NCBI RefSeq assembly: GCF_002751875.1
Contig: NZ_NMZM01000005.1
Coordinates: 186,001-250,000 of the forward strand
DNA: 64,000 bases
Reading direction: 5' to 3'
Source of the DNA: Oceaniglobus indicus
GTDB lineage: Bacteria; Pseudomonadota; Alphaproteobacteria; Rhodobacterales; Rhodobacteraceae
The translations under genes and the position numbers were made by a program. Under the pieces are notes generated by a model that searched no databases, was not told where the DNA came from, and worked only from the letters and a program-made list of their open reading frames with translations. Positions 18,820 through 28,637 of the stretch are shown one piece after another; the first letter of the stretch is position 1; each line of letters opens with the position of its first letter.

Positions 18820-19077
18820 ATGCCCGTTGCGGAAGAAATACACGCCCGCCTTCAGGCCGCGTTTGCGCCAACCGTCCTGAACGTGGTGGACGACAGTGAA
18901 TCCCATCGGGGACATGCCGGTTTCCAGGAAGGCGGCGAAAGCCATTTCATCGTCGCCATCGCCGCGCCTGCCTTTGCCACCATGTCACGCCTGCAACGCC
19001 ACCGCGCCATACATGCCGCCATCGGCCCGGATATCATGGAACGGATCCATGCCCTGGCCATCGACGTCAAGACCTGA
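18820..19077 (+). CDS. bolA: BolA family protein
   Basis: The 85-residue protein is a full-length BolA/IbaG-type protein: ARLQAAFAP then VVDDSESHRGHAGF (about 25-38) and the SRLQRHRAIHAAIG segment with the conserved histidine that helps ligate a [2Fe-2S] cluster when BolA pairs with a monothiol glutaredoxin. Such proteins act in iron-sulfur trafficking and iron sensing. GAGGAG at about 18804-18809 precedes the ATG. No glutaredoxin gene is adjacent in this window. Confidence 0.92.
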   Translation: MPVAEEIHARLQAAFAPTVLNVVDDSESHRGHAGFQEGGESHFIVAIAAPAFATMSRLQRHRAIHAAIGPDIMERIHALAIDVKT

Positions 19078-19080
19078 GCG

Positions 19081-19569
19081 TCAGTCGCGCCGCTCGGCGC
19101 CGGGGACTGGAAAGCGCGCGACACGATCGTCGCCCGCAGCGGGGCCAAGACGCGGTGCGCGCCCCTCCTCGCGGTGGGCGCCGAACTGAGGGGTCGGAAC
19201 CGGGCGATCGGGCTCGGCTTCAGGCTCGGGCCGGGTGACGGGGTCGGCCGTCCGACGGTCGGCGTCCGATTGCAGGCCGATGGCCAGCTGTTCGGGCGTT
19301 TCCACGTTGTCAGGCTGGGGATAATCGTATGGATCGGCTTCGATCTCGCGACGAAACACCATCACGTTCTGGAATGATGTCTTTGTTCCGGTCAGACCGG
19401 CCCGCTCTTCGCAAGGCAGGGTGTCTGACCGCAGATACTCCCACCCCTCGGCACCATAGCTGTTCATTACTTCCGTCAGCGCATGGGCAAATCGCGCATC
19501 GGCTGTCTTGGCGCCCTTGACCTTGGGCGCCTTCCTCGGGGCCGGCACGACCACATATTCGTAATTCAT
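19081..19569 (-). CDS. DUF4177 domain protein
   Basis: The N-terminal 75 residues carry the DUF4177 pattern: MNYEYVVVPAPRKAP, then ALTEVMNSYGAEGWEYLRSDTLP and FQNVMVFRRE. The remaining half is proline- and acid-rich and low in complexity, probably disordered. The function of the domain is unknown; short versions occur in many bacteria. A GGGGAGAC ribosome-binding site precedes the ATG. Its end nearly touches the convergent bolA stop, three bases apart, so no dedicated terminator is visible. Confidence 0.8.
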   Translation of the reverse strand: MNYEYVVVPAPRKAPKVKGAKTADARFAHALTEVMNSYGAEGWEYLRSDTLPCEERAGLTGTKTSFQNVMVFRREIEADPYDYPQPDNVETPEQLAIGLQSDADRRTADPVTRPEPEAEPDRPVPTPQFGAHREEGRAPRLGPAAGDDRVARFPVPGAERRD

Positions 19570-19761
19570 CGCTGTCTCCCCGATTTGTGCCGCGTGACAC
19601 TAGCAAAGCGCCACACCATTGTCCAAGCGATACGACGGCGGATCGGCAACAACATGCGCGCGCGGCGCGGACGCGACGCCCGGTTTTTCCCGAACGAATC
19701 AAGCCGGCGCAGAACCCGCGACATGGCCGCGGGCACGGGTGGTTCAGCAGCGCATCTTTGG

Positions 19762-19887
19762 TTATTCGGCAGGGTGCCGGTTCTTGTGCGCGCGGTCCAG
19801 CTTGTGTTCCTCGCGGCGCAAAAGCAGGATTCCGATGCCGGCAAAGCCAAGCGCAACCAGCGGGACGGCGATGTCAAAAGCGGTCAT
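19762..19887 (-). CDS. 41-residue single-helix membrane protein
   Basis: The gene encodes a very small protein: a hydrophobic helix (about residues 4-24, FDIAVPLVALGFAGIGILLL) followed by a positively charged tail (RREEHKLDRAHKNRH). Its ATG shares one base with the stop codon of the upstream small gene (TAATG), a strong sign that it is translated by coupling. I do not recognise a family. The positive-inside rule would place the tail in the cytoplasm. Confidence 0.65.
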   Translation of the reverse strand: MTAFDIAVPLVALGFAGIGILLLRREEHKLDRAHKNRHPAE

Positions 19888-20114
19888 TAGTCCGTTCCTT
19901 TCCTCAGCCTGCCTAGAATATAGTGCGCCAGGCCGTGCAATGCAAATCCCACACCGCACCACAGCGCCGCCCGCAGATCCAGGGTGTTCACATCCTCGAC
20001 AACCCGTCGCAGAACCGCGAAACCGATCAGGCCCAGCCCGAGGGCATTCAGGAACCCCGCGAACAGCTTGATCCGTTCATTCAGGATGGTGACGTCGTCC
20101 CGCACGGGTTTCAT
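19887..20114 (-). CDS. 75-residue membrane protein with two helices
   Basis: The protein has a charged N-terminus (DDVTILNERIKL) and two hydrophobic stretches (about 18-36 and 48-66), the second being ALWCGVGFALHGLAHYILG. It is coupled by a one-base overlap to the 41-residue membrane protein downstream, so the two could form a complex. No family is recognised. It lies 64 bases downstream of the gatB stop and may be read through from gatB, as no convincing terminator separates them. Confidence 0.68.
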   Translation of the reverse strand: MKPVRDDVTILNERIKLFAGFLNALGLGLIGFAVLRRVVEDVNTLDLRAALWCGVGFALHGLAHYILGRLRKGTD

Positions 20115-20178
20115 CGGCCGCCCGCCGATACCGGGCGGGGATGAACATCGCGTGAACGCGCGGCAAGACGACGGCGCT

Positions 20179-21690
20179 TCACCCCCCCAGCTTGCGCGCG
20201 ACGATCTCGTTCACGGCGGCCGGGTTCGCCTTGCCGCCGGTGGCCTTCATCACCTGCCCGACGAACCAGCCGGCCAGCTTGGGGTTCACCTTGGCCTTTT
20301 CGACCTGCGCCGGGTTTTCGGCGATGATCCGGTCGACTTCGGCCTCGATGGCGCCGGTGTCGGTGACCTGTTTCATGCCGCGCGACTCGACGATTTCGGC
20401 GGGATCGCCGCCTTCGGTATAGACGATCTCGAACAGGTCCTTGGCGATCTTGCCCGAAATGTCGCCCTTGGCGATCAGCGCGACGATCCCGCCCAGTTGC
20501 GCGGGCGACACCGGCGATTCCGCGATTCCCTTCTCGTCCTTCTTCAGGCGGCCGAACAATTCGTTGATGACCCAGTTGGCGGCCAGCTTGCCGTCGCCGC
20601 CGCGGGCGACCTCTTCGAAATAAACCGCGTTCTCGACATCGGCCGTCAGAACGCCGGCATCGTATTCCGTCATGCCATACTCGGTGACGAACCGCGCCTT
20701 CTTGGCGTCGGGCAATTCGGGCAGGGTCGCGGCGATGTCGTCGACGAACGCCTGTTCGATTTCCAGCGGCAGAAGATCGGGACAGGGGAAGTAGCGATAG
20801 TCGTGGGCTTCTTCCTTGCTGCGCATCGACCGGGTTTCGCCCTTGTCGGGATCATACAGGCGCGTTTCCTGCACCACGGCGCCGCCGTCCTCGATGATCG
20901 CGATCTGGCGGCGGGCCTCGACCTCGATCGCCTGCTGGATGAACCGCATCGAGTTCATGTTCTTGATCTCGCAGCGCGTGCCGAGGTGCGAGAAATCCTG
21001 GGTTTCCTGATACTTCTCGTATTGACCCGGACGGCAGACCGATACGTTGACATCGGCGCGCAGATTGCCGTTCTGCATGTTGCCGTCGCAGGTGCCAAGA
21101 TAGCGCAGGATCTGGCGCAACTTGCCGACGTAGGCCGCCGCCTCTTCGGGGCCGCGGATGTCGGGACGCGACACGATCTCCATCAGGGCCACGCCGGTGC
21201 GGTTCAGATCGACGAACGACATGTTCGGATCCATGTCGTGAATCGACTTGCCCGCGTCCTGTTCCAGGTGGATCCGTTCGATCCGCACCAGCCGCGCAAC
21301 GCCGGGACCCATGTCCACCAGCACTTCGCCTTCGCCGACGATGGGATGGTAAAGCTGCGAGATCTGATAGCCCTGCGGCAGGTCGGGATAGAAATAATTC
21401 TTGCGATCGAACGCCGAGACAAGGTTGATCTGCGCCTTCAGGCCCAGCCCCGTCTTGACCGCCAGCGCGACGCAACCCTCGTTGATGACCGGCAACATCC
21501 CCGGCATGCCCGCATCCACGAAGGCGACGTTCGAATTCGGTTCGGCGCCGAACTGGGTCGATGCGCCCGAAAACAGCTTGGCCTTGCTGGCCACCTGCGC
21601 ATGCACCTCAAGCCCGATGACCAGTTCCCAGTCGTGCTTTGCCCCCTGGATGACCTTGGGCGCGGGCGTGGTGTAGGTAAGATCGAGCAT
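20179..21690 (-). CDS. gatB: Asp-tRNA(Asn)/Glu-tRNA(Gln) amidotransferase subunit B
   Basis: GatB is the kinase/transamidase subunit of the GatCAB complex that makes Gln-tRNA(Gln) and Asn-tRNA(Asn) from mischarged precursors. The 503-residue sequence has [13 protein letters not shown] at the start, then [28 protein letters not shown] and the [16 protein letters not shown] segment, and the C-terminal YqeY-like tail ends [18 protein letters not shown]. The start at 21690 matches homologues; the open frame continues to 21918 but without homology. gatA and gatC are not adjacent, as is usual in this lineage. Confidence 0.97.
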   Translation of the reverse strand: MLDLTYTTPAPKVIQGAKHDWELVIGLEVHAQVASKAKLFSGASTQFGAEPNSNVAFVDAGMPGMLPVINEGCVALAVKTGLGLKAQINLVSAFDRKNYFYPDLPQGYQISQLYHPIVGEGEVLVDMGPGVARLVRIERIHLEQDAGKSIHDMDPNMSFVDLNRTGVALMEIVSRPDIRGPEEAAAYVGKLRQILRYLGTCDGNMQNGNLRADVNVSVCRPGQYEKYQETQDFSHLGTRCEIKNMNSMRFIQQAIEVEARRQIAIIEDGGAVVQETRLYDPDKGETRSMRSKEEAHDYRYFPCPDLLPLEIEQAFVDDIAATLPELPDAKKARFVTEYGMTEYDAGVLTADVENAVYFEEVARGGDGKLAANWVINELFGRLKKDEKGIAESPVSPAQLGGIVALIAKGDISGKIAKDLFEIVYTEGGDPAEIVESRGMKQVTDTGAIEAEVDRIIAENPAQVEKAKVNPKLAGWFVGQVMKATGGKANPAAVNEIVARKLGG

Positions 21691-21854
21691 CGTGAAACGT
21701 CCCTTCGGCTGACGCCTGCGTTCTATTTCACGCGTCGCATCGGGGCAAGAGCGGGTGGATTCCCGCCGATGCGGAATCCGTCCGGTTGTCAGCACAACGA
21801 CTCGGCGTATAACGCCCGGGCCGGGACAAGGGTCCGGTGCTGCCAACACGAGAT

Positions 21855-22439
21855 ATGATGAAACGTTCCATTGCCGCCGCACTTGCGCTGTCATTTTCGC
21901 TGAGCGCTTGCGCCACACTCACCCCCGTCAGCGAAGAACCTTCCGATGTCCTGCCCGTCATGCGCTGGGATCATCGCCCCGAAGCCCCGATCTGGACCGA
22001 AGCGACCCTGAACGCGCTGCAAAGCAGCGACGCGGGTCTGCCGTCGTTCGTGCCCTCCGACATCGCCGCCTATTGCCCCGATTATGCCGGGGCCACCGAA
22101 GAAGAACGGGCGGCGTTCTGGGCGGGCCTTCTCAGCGCGCTGGCGAAACACGAAAGCACCTGGAATCCGGCTGCCGTGGGCGGTGGCGGATTGTGGTATG
22201 GCCTGGTCCAGATCGATCCGCGCACGGCCAAGGGATACGGCTGCGCCGCGCGCACCGGATCGGCCTTGAAGGACGGCGCGGCAAACCTGTCCTGCGCGGT
22301 GCGAATCGCCACGGCACAGGTCACCAAGCGGGGCACGGTCAGCCGTGGCATGCTGGATTGGGGTCCGTTCCATTCCGCCGGCAAGCGGGCCGAAATGCAG
22401 GCGTGGACCCGCGCCCAGCCCTACTGCAAAGTCTCCTGA
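21855..22439 (+). CDS. lysozyme-like transglycosylase lipoprotein
   Basis: This secreted lipoprotein of 194 residues has a signal peptide ending in the lipobox LSAC (Cys 19). The catalytic-domain pattern of SLT/lysozyme-like enzymes follows: [10 protein letters not shown] with a candidate catalytic Glu at residue 100, then [19 protein letters not shown], and a C-terminal [12 protein letters not shown] segment. It probably cleaves peptidoglycan in the periplasm. The protein is short and lacks a peptidoglycan-binding domain. The start is at 21855 or the adjacent 21858. It is divergent from gatB. Confidence 0.8.
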   Translation: MMKRSIAAALALSFSLSACATLTPVSEEPSDVLPVMRWDHRPEAPIWTEATLNALQSSDAGLPSFVPSDIAAYCPDYAGATEEERAAFWAGLLSALAKHESTWNPAAVGGGGLWYGLVQIDPRTAKGYGCAARTGSALKDGAANLSCAVRIATAQVTKRGTVSRGMLDWGPFHSAGKRAEMQAWTRAQPYCKVS

Positions 22440-22749
22440 GACCTCGAAAACCTGTGCGAGGCAATTTTCGCCACCTCTTTTGCAGGGTGGCGAGGATATG
22501 GGGCCGCGCCGGATGCCTTGGGGGGCGCCGCCCTTCAGTTTGGCGTTCGATCATCGCACAACGGACAGACCTGTAAGGGGCGCGGCCTTCGCGCCCCCTG
22601 CCCCGGCCCGGCCTTGGCGGGCGGTCCGATCCTGACGCCCTCAGGCGGCGGCATGCCGGAATTGCCGTGGCTCACGTCACAGGGTCGCATGGTGCCGCGA
22701 CGATGTGGCATACGATGCAGGCAGCGGCCGAAAAGGACAGGACCCCGAC
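22440..22749. other. 310-base intergenic region with two hairpins
   Basis: The region between the lipoprotein and hydrolase genes contains an 8-bp hairpin (22468-22475 with 22486-22493) 28 bases after the stop, and a stronger GGGGCGCG/CGCGCCCC hairpin (22577-22584 with 22590-22597). Neither is followed by a U-run. No gene with a ribosome-binding site and plausible protein is visible. Confidence 0.5.
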
Positions 22750-24399
22750 ATGAAAAACACGACACGCGCGGCCATGGTCGCATCCCTGGCCTTGGCCGGG
22801 GCCGCGACGGCACAGGACGCGGCACCGTTGGATGCCGCGGCCTCGAACCCGGCGACCATGGGATGGATGCAGGGGTTTCCGCCCGCCGCGGACAAGACGA
22901 TCCGCTTCACCGATCCCGATTACTTCACCTTCCCCAAGCTGCGCTGGACCGTCTGCCACTTCCGCGAGTTGATGCCGACCGTTGCCGTGCGCAATGGCAG
23001 CGACCGCGCCAGCATCCTGGCCAGCGACCATGACGCGGGCCTCGATGCGGTCGAATTCACGCCGATCGGTGGCGGCGATCCGATGACGTGGGAGGCCGCG
23101 TTCGATGCGAATTATACCGACGGCATCCTGGTGATGCACCGGGGCCGGATCGTTTACGAACGTTACGACGGCTGTCTTGATGCAGACACGCTGCACGGGG
23201 CGATGTCCGTCACCAAGAGCCTGACCGGGCTGTTGGCCGAGGTTCTGGTGGCCGAGGGTCGGTTGGACGAAACCGCCCCCGTGGCCGCCATCATCCCCGA
23301 ACTGGCAGACAGCGCCTTTGGCGATGCCACCGTGGCCGAGGTGCTGGAGATGACCACGGCGCTGGCGTACTCGGAAGATTATTCCGACCCCGATGCCGAA
23401 GTCTGGACCTATGCCGAAGCGGGCAGCCCCTTGCCCAAGCCCGAAGGCCATGACGGTCCGCGCAGCTATTTCGAATACCTGCAAACCGTGCAGAAGAACG
23501 ATGCCCAGCACGGCGATGCCTTCGGCTACAAGACTATCAACGCGGATGCCGCCGGCTGGCTTGTTGCACGCACCGCCGGTGCTTCGGTCGCCGATTACCT
23601 GTCAGACCGCATATGGTCGCGCATCGGCGCCGAGCGCGAGGCGTTCCTTACCGTCGATTCGATCGGCACGCCCTTTGCCGGGGGCGGGTTCAACGCGACC
23701 TTGCGTGACATGGCGCGGCTGGGTCAGCTGATCTTGCAGGACGGCGAATGGAACGGCGAACAGGTCATCCCGGCCGCCGCCATCGCCCGGATCCGCCAAG
23801 GCGGCAGCAAGGAAGCCTTCGCCAAGGCGGGCTATGACCTGCTGGCGGGCTGGAGCTATCGCGGCATGTGGTGGGTCAGCCATGACGATCACGGTGCCTT
23901 CGCCGCGCGCGGCGTCCACGGCCAGACCGTCTGGATCGACCCGACCGCCGAGATGGTCATCGTGCGGTTCGCCTCCACCCCCGTGGCCGCGAACGCCGCC
24001 AGCGATCCCACGTCGCTGCCTGCCTATCGTGCCGTGGCCGATTACCTGATGATGCAGGACAGCGATCCGCAACTGGTGGGCCGCGAATGGATCATCGAAT
24101 ACATCGAAGGCAGGGGCGTGATCGACAACAGCCCCGCCAGCCTGTTGTTCATGCCCGGCGGGCGTCTGGCCGGCAACGCGTCCTGCAATCGCCTGCTGGC
24201 GTCGTTCAGCCAGGATGGCGCCGGTCTGAGCATCGGCGACGCCGGCACGACCGCGATGATGTGCCCGCCCGCGTTGATGGAGCAGGAAGCGCGTCTGCTT
24301 GACACCCTGTCGCGGGTTTCGGGCTTTGCCATCGATGACACCGGCGCGCTTGTCCTGGACACCGAAACCGGGACGACGATCATCGCGCGCAGAAGATAA
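22750..24399 (+). CDS. beta-lactamase-fold serine hydrolase fused to a META domain
   Basis: The 549-residue periplasmic protein has a signal peptide cleaved near ATAQ (residue 21). The serine hydrolase domain (about 80-430) resembles class C beta-lactamase / 6-aminohexanoate-dimer hydrolase proteins, with the nucleophile motif SVTK at 153-156 and a GYKTINADAAGWL segment providing the second motif. Residues about 435-549 form a META/HslJ-like domain: NSPASLLFMPGGRLAGNASCNR, TTAMMCPPALMEQE. META domains normally occur alone in lipoproteins, so this is an unusual fusion. The start at 22750 follows AAAGGACAGG. Substrate unknown; antibiotic hydrolysis should not be assumed. Confidence 0.85.
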   Translation: MKNTTRAAMVASLALAGAATAQDAAPLDAAASNPATMGWMQGFPPAADKTIRFTDPDYFTFPKLRWTVCHFRELMPTVAVRNGSDRASILASDHDAGLDAVEFTPIGGGDPMTWEAAFDANYTDGILVMHRGRIVYERYDGCLDADTLHGAMSVTKSLTGLLAEVLVAEGRLDETAPVAAIIPELADSAFGDATVAEVLEMTTALAYSEDYSDPDAEVWTYAEAGSPLPKPEGHDGPRSYFEYLQTVQKNDAQHGDAFGYKTINADAAGWLVARTAGASVADYLSDRIWSRIGAEREAFLTVDSIGTPFAGGGFNATLRDMARLGQLILQDGEWNGEQVIPAAAIARIRQGGSKEAFAKAGYDLLAGWSYRGMWWVSHDDHGAFAARGVHGQTVWIDPTAEMVIVRFASTPVAANAASDPTSLPAYRAVADYLMMQDSDPQLVGREWIIEYIEGRGVIDNSPASLLFMPGGRLAGNASCNRLLASFSQDGAGLSIGDAGTTAMMCPPALMEQEARLLDTLSRVSGFAIDDTGALVLDTETGTTIIARRR

Positions 24400-24432
24400 C
24401 GGCCGCCGGCCCGGCAATGCGGCGTGGGTGGG

Positions 24433-25863
24433 CTAGAGGACGGGCCCCACCGTCGCGACGACGTTGTTCCAGATCGTCCGATACACCGGCCAGGCCGCGA
24501 CATCGTCAAGATCGACGGGAACCGAGCGTTCGATATACGCGGCCTGACGCGCGCCGATGGCCCGGGTCAGCGCCGTGTCATGGATCAGGATGTTGTTCTC
24601 GTAATTCAGATCGAAGCTGCGAAGATCAAGGTTCGACGATCCGATCAGGCTCATCTCATCGTCGATCGTCAAGGTCTTGGCATGCAGCAGACCCTCGTTG
24701 AACTCGTGGATGATGCAGCCCGCGTCGAGCAATCGGCGGTAATATCCGTGGCTGGCGGCGGCGACGATCCAGCTGTCATTCTTGCGCGGGAAGATCAGCG
24801 TCACCCTGACCCCGCGATAGGCGGTCGCACACAGCGTGTCCATCACGGTTGCATCCGGCACGAAATACGGGGTCGAGATCGTCACCCGCTCGCGCGCCGA
24901 GGCCAGGGCCGTGGCGAAAAGCTGTGGCATGGCGCCCTTGCGCTCGGTCGGGCCGTCCCCCATGACCTGCGCCGGGAACCCGCCGTCGATCGGTGGCACC
25001 GGAAGGGCAAGCGGATCGAGGTTGTCGCCCGTCGCACGCACCCAGTCGCTGACGAAAAGCAGCTGGTTCTGCGCCACGACGGGCCCCTGGAACCGCACCA
25101 TGATATCGACCCAGGGCGCATATCGTGCCTTGACCCGAAACTCGGGGTCGGCCGAGTTGCGGCTGCCGCAATAGGTGATCCTGCCGTCGATCACCGTGAT
25201 CTTGCGGTGGTTGCGCAGGTCGATGCGGCTGAACAACATGGTGCGCACCGGCCGGTTGAGCGGCAGGGCCACGGCCATCTGGACACCGGCACGCTTCATC
25301 TGCCGCCACAGGTCTGACCGGATCAAGGAGCGCGATCCCATGCCGTCAGCCATTGCCCGGCATGTCACACCCCGTTCGGCCGCCCGCATCAGCGCCCGGG
25401 CCAGAGCGGTCCCCGTCTCGTCCTCGAGCCAGATATAGTAAAGCACGTGAACCTGGTCCTTGGCCGCGTCGATGTCTTCGATCATCCGCCGGCTTGTCTC
25501 GGCTGCATCCGCCATCAGCTCGGCCGTGTTGCCGGGCACGGGATAGAACCCGTTGATCGAGGCGCAAAAATGCGCCGTGGGGCGATGCGCCGGAGAGATC
25601 AGCGTATCGACATCCCGCGCATTGCCCATCAACGGGGCCGCATCGGCCCGGATGCGATCGAAAATGACCGTCCGTGCCGCCCGGCCCGTCTTGCCGATGT
25701 TGCTTTCCCCGAACAGGAAATACACCACCGTTCCGCCGACCGGCAACGCCATCAGCACCACGAACCACGCCAGCCGCGCCGGCGGCGACATGTCGGTACG
25801 CAGCAGGATGCGGAAGGTGAAGGCGGTGACAACGGCCACGTGGAAGATAAGAACGAGGTCCAT
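24433..25863 (-). CDS. cls: cardiolipin synthase, ClsA type
   Basis: The 476-residue membrane enzyme has two N-terminal helices (about 2-20 and 30-50) as in ClsA, then two PLD catalytic motifs: NHRKITVIDG (near residue 220) and LHAKTLTIDD (near residue 395), each followed by GSRN or GSSN. It would condense phosphatidylglycerol molecules into cardiolipin. The gene is the last of the leftward ZIP-HlyD-DUF2955-PLD-cls series and lies 185 bases below the preceding ClsC-like gene. Its 3' end is 33 bases from the convergent META-hydrolase gene. Confidence 0.92.
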   Translation of the reverse strand: MDLVLIFHVAVVTAFTFRILLRTDMSPPARLAWFVVLMALPVGGTVVYFLFGESNIGKTGRAARTVIFDRIRADAAPLMGNARDVDTLISPAHRPTAHFCASINGFYPVPGNTAELMADAAETSRRMIEDIDAAKDQVHVLYYIWLEDETGTALARALMRAAERGVTCRAMADGMGSRSLIRSDLWRQMKRAGVQMAVALPLNRPVRTMLFSRIDLRNHRKITVIDGRITYCGSRNSADPEFRVKARYAPWVDIMVRFQGPVVAQNQLLFVSDWVRATGDNLDPLALPVPPIDGGFPAQVMGDGPTERKGAMPQLFATALASARERVTISTPYFVPDATVMDTLCATAYRGVRVTLIFPRKNDSWIVAAASHGYYRRLLDAGCIIHEFNEGLLHAKTLTIDDEMSLIGSSNLDLRSFDLNYENNILIHDTALTRAIGARQAAYIERSVPVDLDDVAAWPVYRTIWNNVVATVGPVL

Positions 25864-26048
25864 CGGGTGCTTTCGGGATTGGCGGCGTCCGTCAGGACAG
25901 GTGAAACGGCTGGGCGGAACGCCATCGCCGACGCGCGCCGCGCCGACAAGAAGGAGGGGCGGATCTGCCCCTTGAACACGAACCGGTCGAAAAATGCAAT
26001 TTCATGGGTCGCGTGGCGGGTGGACACCGCCAGAACACCAATGCTCCG

Positions 26049-27584
26049 TCACAGCAGCCATTCAACGGGCAGCCAACCGATGACGGTCAGCGCCACGGTC
26101 TTGAGCAGGGTGGCGCCCGGTTCTGCGGCCTGCACGGCGTCGCGGCTTCGCCACGACAGATCGCCCTCGGTCAATGCCACCTCCCATGCCACACCTTCGA
26201 ACTTGCGGTCGAACGCTGCATGCATGCGGGTCGCCATGTCGGCGCTATCGATCAACAGGCCCATTTCGGTGTTCAGGGTGGTCGAGCGCGGATCGAAGTT
26301 GAACGAGCCGATGAAGATCCGTTCGCCATCCACCGCGAACGTCTTGGCGTGCAGGCTTGCCCCCGATGATCCGAAGGGGCCGATCTTGTCGCGCGGGGTC
26401 GAAACCGATGCCTGCCGCTTCAGCTCGAACAGCTCGACTCCGGCGGCCAGCAGGTCGCGCCGGCGCTTGGCATACCCGGCGTGGACCGGCAGCACATCGG
26501 TCGCGACCAGCGAATTGGTCAGCATCCGCACCTGCACACCGCGGTCTTCAAGCGTCTCGAACGCCCTGACCCCGGCCACGCCCGGCACGAAATAAGGCGT
26601 TATCCCGTCGAACCGCGTTTCGATCCGACCCACCGCATGGGCCAGTCGCGACGCCAGCAGATCCTCGCGCGCGACCGCGCCCTGCCCCTTGACGGGATCA
26701 TCGCTGACCAGCACGACATCGGTCCATTCCAGACCAAGCCGGCCGGTGCCGAGATCGCGGATCAGGTCCGACTCGGCGACGATCCGGCGATAGTCGGCGA
26801 GTTGCGGATCATCCGCCAATCGTTCGACCCGCGCCGTGATCGGATTGTCGTCCGGTGCGCGCCCCACGATCGGCCCCGCAGGATGCACGGCCCGGGCAGC
26901 CCAGTAGCGATCGAAATCATCGGCAACCTCGCCGACAATGTCGCCCACCGCCAGCACGTCGAGATCGACATAGAGCGCGGTCGGCCCGGTATCGAAATAC
27001 TCGTCCCCGATGTTGCGTCCGCCAAGGATCGTCGCGGCCCCGTCCACGGTCAGCGACTTGTTGTGCATCCGCCGGTTCAGGCGAAAGAAGTCAAAGCCAT
27101 AGGACAGCACCTTGAACCGGCGCAAATTGAACGGGTTGTAGATCCGCACCTCGGCGTTCTCGTGGGCGTTGAGTGCGGCCAGTTCGGGGTCCAGCCCCGC
27201 GGTGCCGTTGTCATCGACAAGCAGACGCACCCGCACGCCGCGTTCGGCCGCGCGCATCAGCGCATCCAGCAGAAGCGTTCCGGTCAGATCACCGTGCCAG
27301 ATATAATATTGCGCATCGATCGAGGATGTCGCCGCGTTGACCAGCAGCATGCGCGCGGCAAAGGCGGCCGCCCCTTCACCCAGCGGCGCAACCCCCGTCT
27401 TGCCGGGATGATCGGCCCACCGCTGTTGCACCAACGCGGCCAGGGGCGATGTCCCGACCGGGGGAAGGGCCGTGCTATCGGTGCGGTCGGTGACCTCGGG
27501 CAAGGCAAAGACGATCCGCGCGACCACGATGGCAACGGCCACAATCGCGACCAGCGCGACCAGCGTCTTGACGACGGTTTTCAC
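26049..27584 (-). CDS. phospholipase D family protein, ClsC-like
   Basis: The 511-residue protein has an N-terminal anchor helix (about 5-28) and two HKD motifs: MHNKSLTVDG followed by ILGGRNIGDEYFD (about 170-195), and LHAKTFAVDG followed by IGSFNFDPRS near residue 410. The first resembles E. coli ClsC/YmdC rather than ClsA, so it may make cardiolipin from phosphatidylethanolamine and phosphatidylglycerol; this is inferred from similarity. The start overlaps the DUF2955 stop by four bases. A second, different PLD-type synthase gene follows directly. Confidence 0.86.
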   Translation of the reverse strand: MKTVVKTLVALVAIVAVAIVVARIVFALPEVTDRTDSTALPPVGTSPLAALVQQRWADHPGKTGVAPLGEGAAAFAARMLLVNAATSSIDAQYYIWHGDLTGTLLLDALMRAAERGVRVRLLVDDNGTAGLDPELAALNAHENAEVRIYNPFNLRRFKVLSYGFDFFRLNRRMHNKSLTVDGAATILGGRNIGDEYFDTGPTALYVDLDVLAVGDIVGEVADDFDRYWAARAVHPAGPIVGRAPDDNPITARVERLADDPQLADYRRIVAESDLIRDLGTGRLGLEWTDVVLVSDDPVKGQGAVAREDLLASRLAHAVGRIETRFDGITPYFVPGVAGVRAFETLEDRGVQVRMLTNSLVATDVLPVHAGYAKRRRDLLAAGVELFELKRQASVSTPRDKIGPFGSSGASLHAKTFAVDGERIFIGSFNFDPRSTTLNTEMGLLIDSADMATRMHAAFDRKFEGVAWEVALTEGDLSWRSRDAVQAAEPGATLLKTVALTVIGWLPVEWLL

Positions 27585-28627
27585 AACGCACCCCTTTCAG
27601 GTGTTGCCGGATGCGGTGCATCGCTGCCGTGCCAGCCGGTCATCAGATCCAGCAGCGCGACAAGATAGGCCGCCGTGAACGCGCCTGCCATGGTCAGCAC
27701 GATTCGGGTGAAGGTGGCATAGGCCGGATCCTGGGTCGACAGCGCCCCCGCGACCAGCGACAGCATGACCGAGAACGCGTATTGATAGACCATGCTGGGC
27801 TGGGGACCGGTCAACATCCGGCTGCCCAGAAAGAGGCCCGACAGGAAGATCAGGCCCAGCAGGATCGTCAGATGCTGTGACAGCACGAACAGCCCGAGAA
27901 CGACGATCGCCATGCCGCCGCCGTAAACCGTGGCGCGCACCCGCTGGCCGGCCTCGGACCAGACGGCGCTGCGCGTCGGGAACACGATGACCATCGCGGC
28001 GACCATGGCCATCATCATGTCGGACGGTTGCATGACCGCGTAGAGCCAGAACGACAATCCCAGCAGCACGGTCGCGCGGATGATCGCGCCGGTTTCGATG
28101 TTTCCGGGGCTCGGCACGGGGTCGTCCACGTGAACCTCGCGCGTGCGCGCGGGCAGCACCAGATAGACGACGGGTCCGACAATGGCGGCAACAAGCGCGG
28201 CCTGGATGAAGCCGTCGCGCATCGTTTCCACCGTGGCGCTGCCATTCATGCCCATCACCGACATCAGCACGGCCACGATGATGATCAACATCCCCGCCTG
28301 CGCCCCGGATTGAAGGATCATCCGGAACGCGAGGAAATAGGTCAGCCACATCGCACCGACATAGACCAGCGGCATGGGGCGCAATGCCTCGACCAGCCAC
28401 GTCATCGCATAGACGAGCACGATCATGACGACGGGCGCGGCAAGCATCCTGACGGGATTGAACGCCTTGCGCTGTGCCGCGATCAGGCCCACGGGAAGCG
28501 CCGCGATGATCGGGGGCAGGGCCGGATCGATGATCGGGATCGCCGCATAGGCCAAGGCCCCCGTCAGCCCAAGGCGCACCGCGTAAAGCGGATCATCGGC
28601 GACGGTCGGGCGCGGTGTGACATACAT
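27581..28627 (-). CDS. DUF2955 (FUSC-like) inner-membrane protein
   Basis: The 348-residue, strongly hydrophobic protein has about eight to ten transmembrane segments arranged in two similar halves, with conserved-looking IIAALPVGLIAAQRKAF near the N-terminus and AAMVIVFPTRSAVWS in the second half. It matches DUF2955, a family related to aromatic-acid exporter (AaeB/FUSC) membrane proteins that pairs with HlyD-type adaptors. The HlyD gene lies only 10 bases upstream. The start at 28627 is preferred because the long upstream extension is inside the HlyD gene. Substrate unknown. Confidence 0.82.
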   Translation of the reverse strand: MYVTPRPTVADDPLYAVRLGLTGALAYAAIPIIDPALPPIIAALPVGLIAAQRKAFNPVRMLAAPVVMIVLVYAMTWLVEALRPMPLVYVGAMWLTYFLAFRMILQSGAQAGMLIIIVAVLMSVMGMNGSATVETMRDGFIQAALVAAIVGPVVYLVLPARTREVHVDDPVPSPGNIETGAIIRATVLLGLSFWLYAVMQPSDMMMAMVAAMVIVFPTRSAVWSEAGQRVRATVYGGGMAIVVLGLFVLSQHLTILLGLIFLSGLFLGSRMLTGPQPSMVYQYAFSVMLSLVAGALSTQDPAYATFTRIVLTMAGAFTAAYLVALLDLMTGWHGSDAPHPATPERGAL

Positions 28628-28637
28628 CCGGCCGCCC

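Noticed and set aside
20179-21918. Longer gatB start
   Set aside because: The 76 extra residues have no GatB similarity and cross the divergent lipoprotein start.
24433-27584. Two PLD-family genes read as one duplicated gene
   Set aside because: Their active-site surroundings differ (ClsA-like versus ClsC-like), so recent tandem duplication is unlikely.
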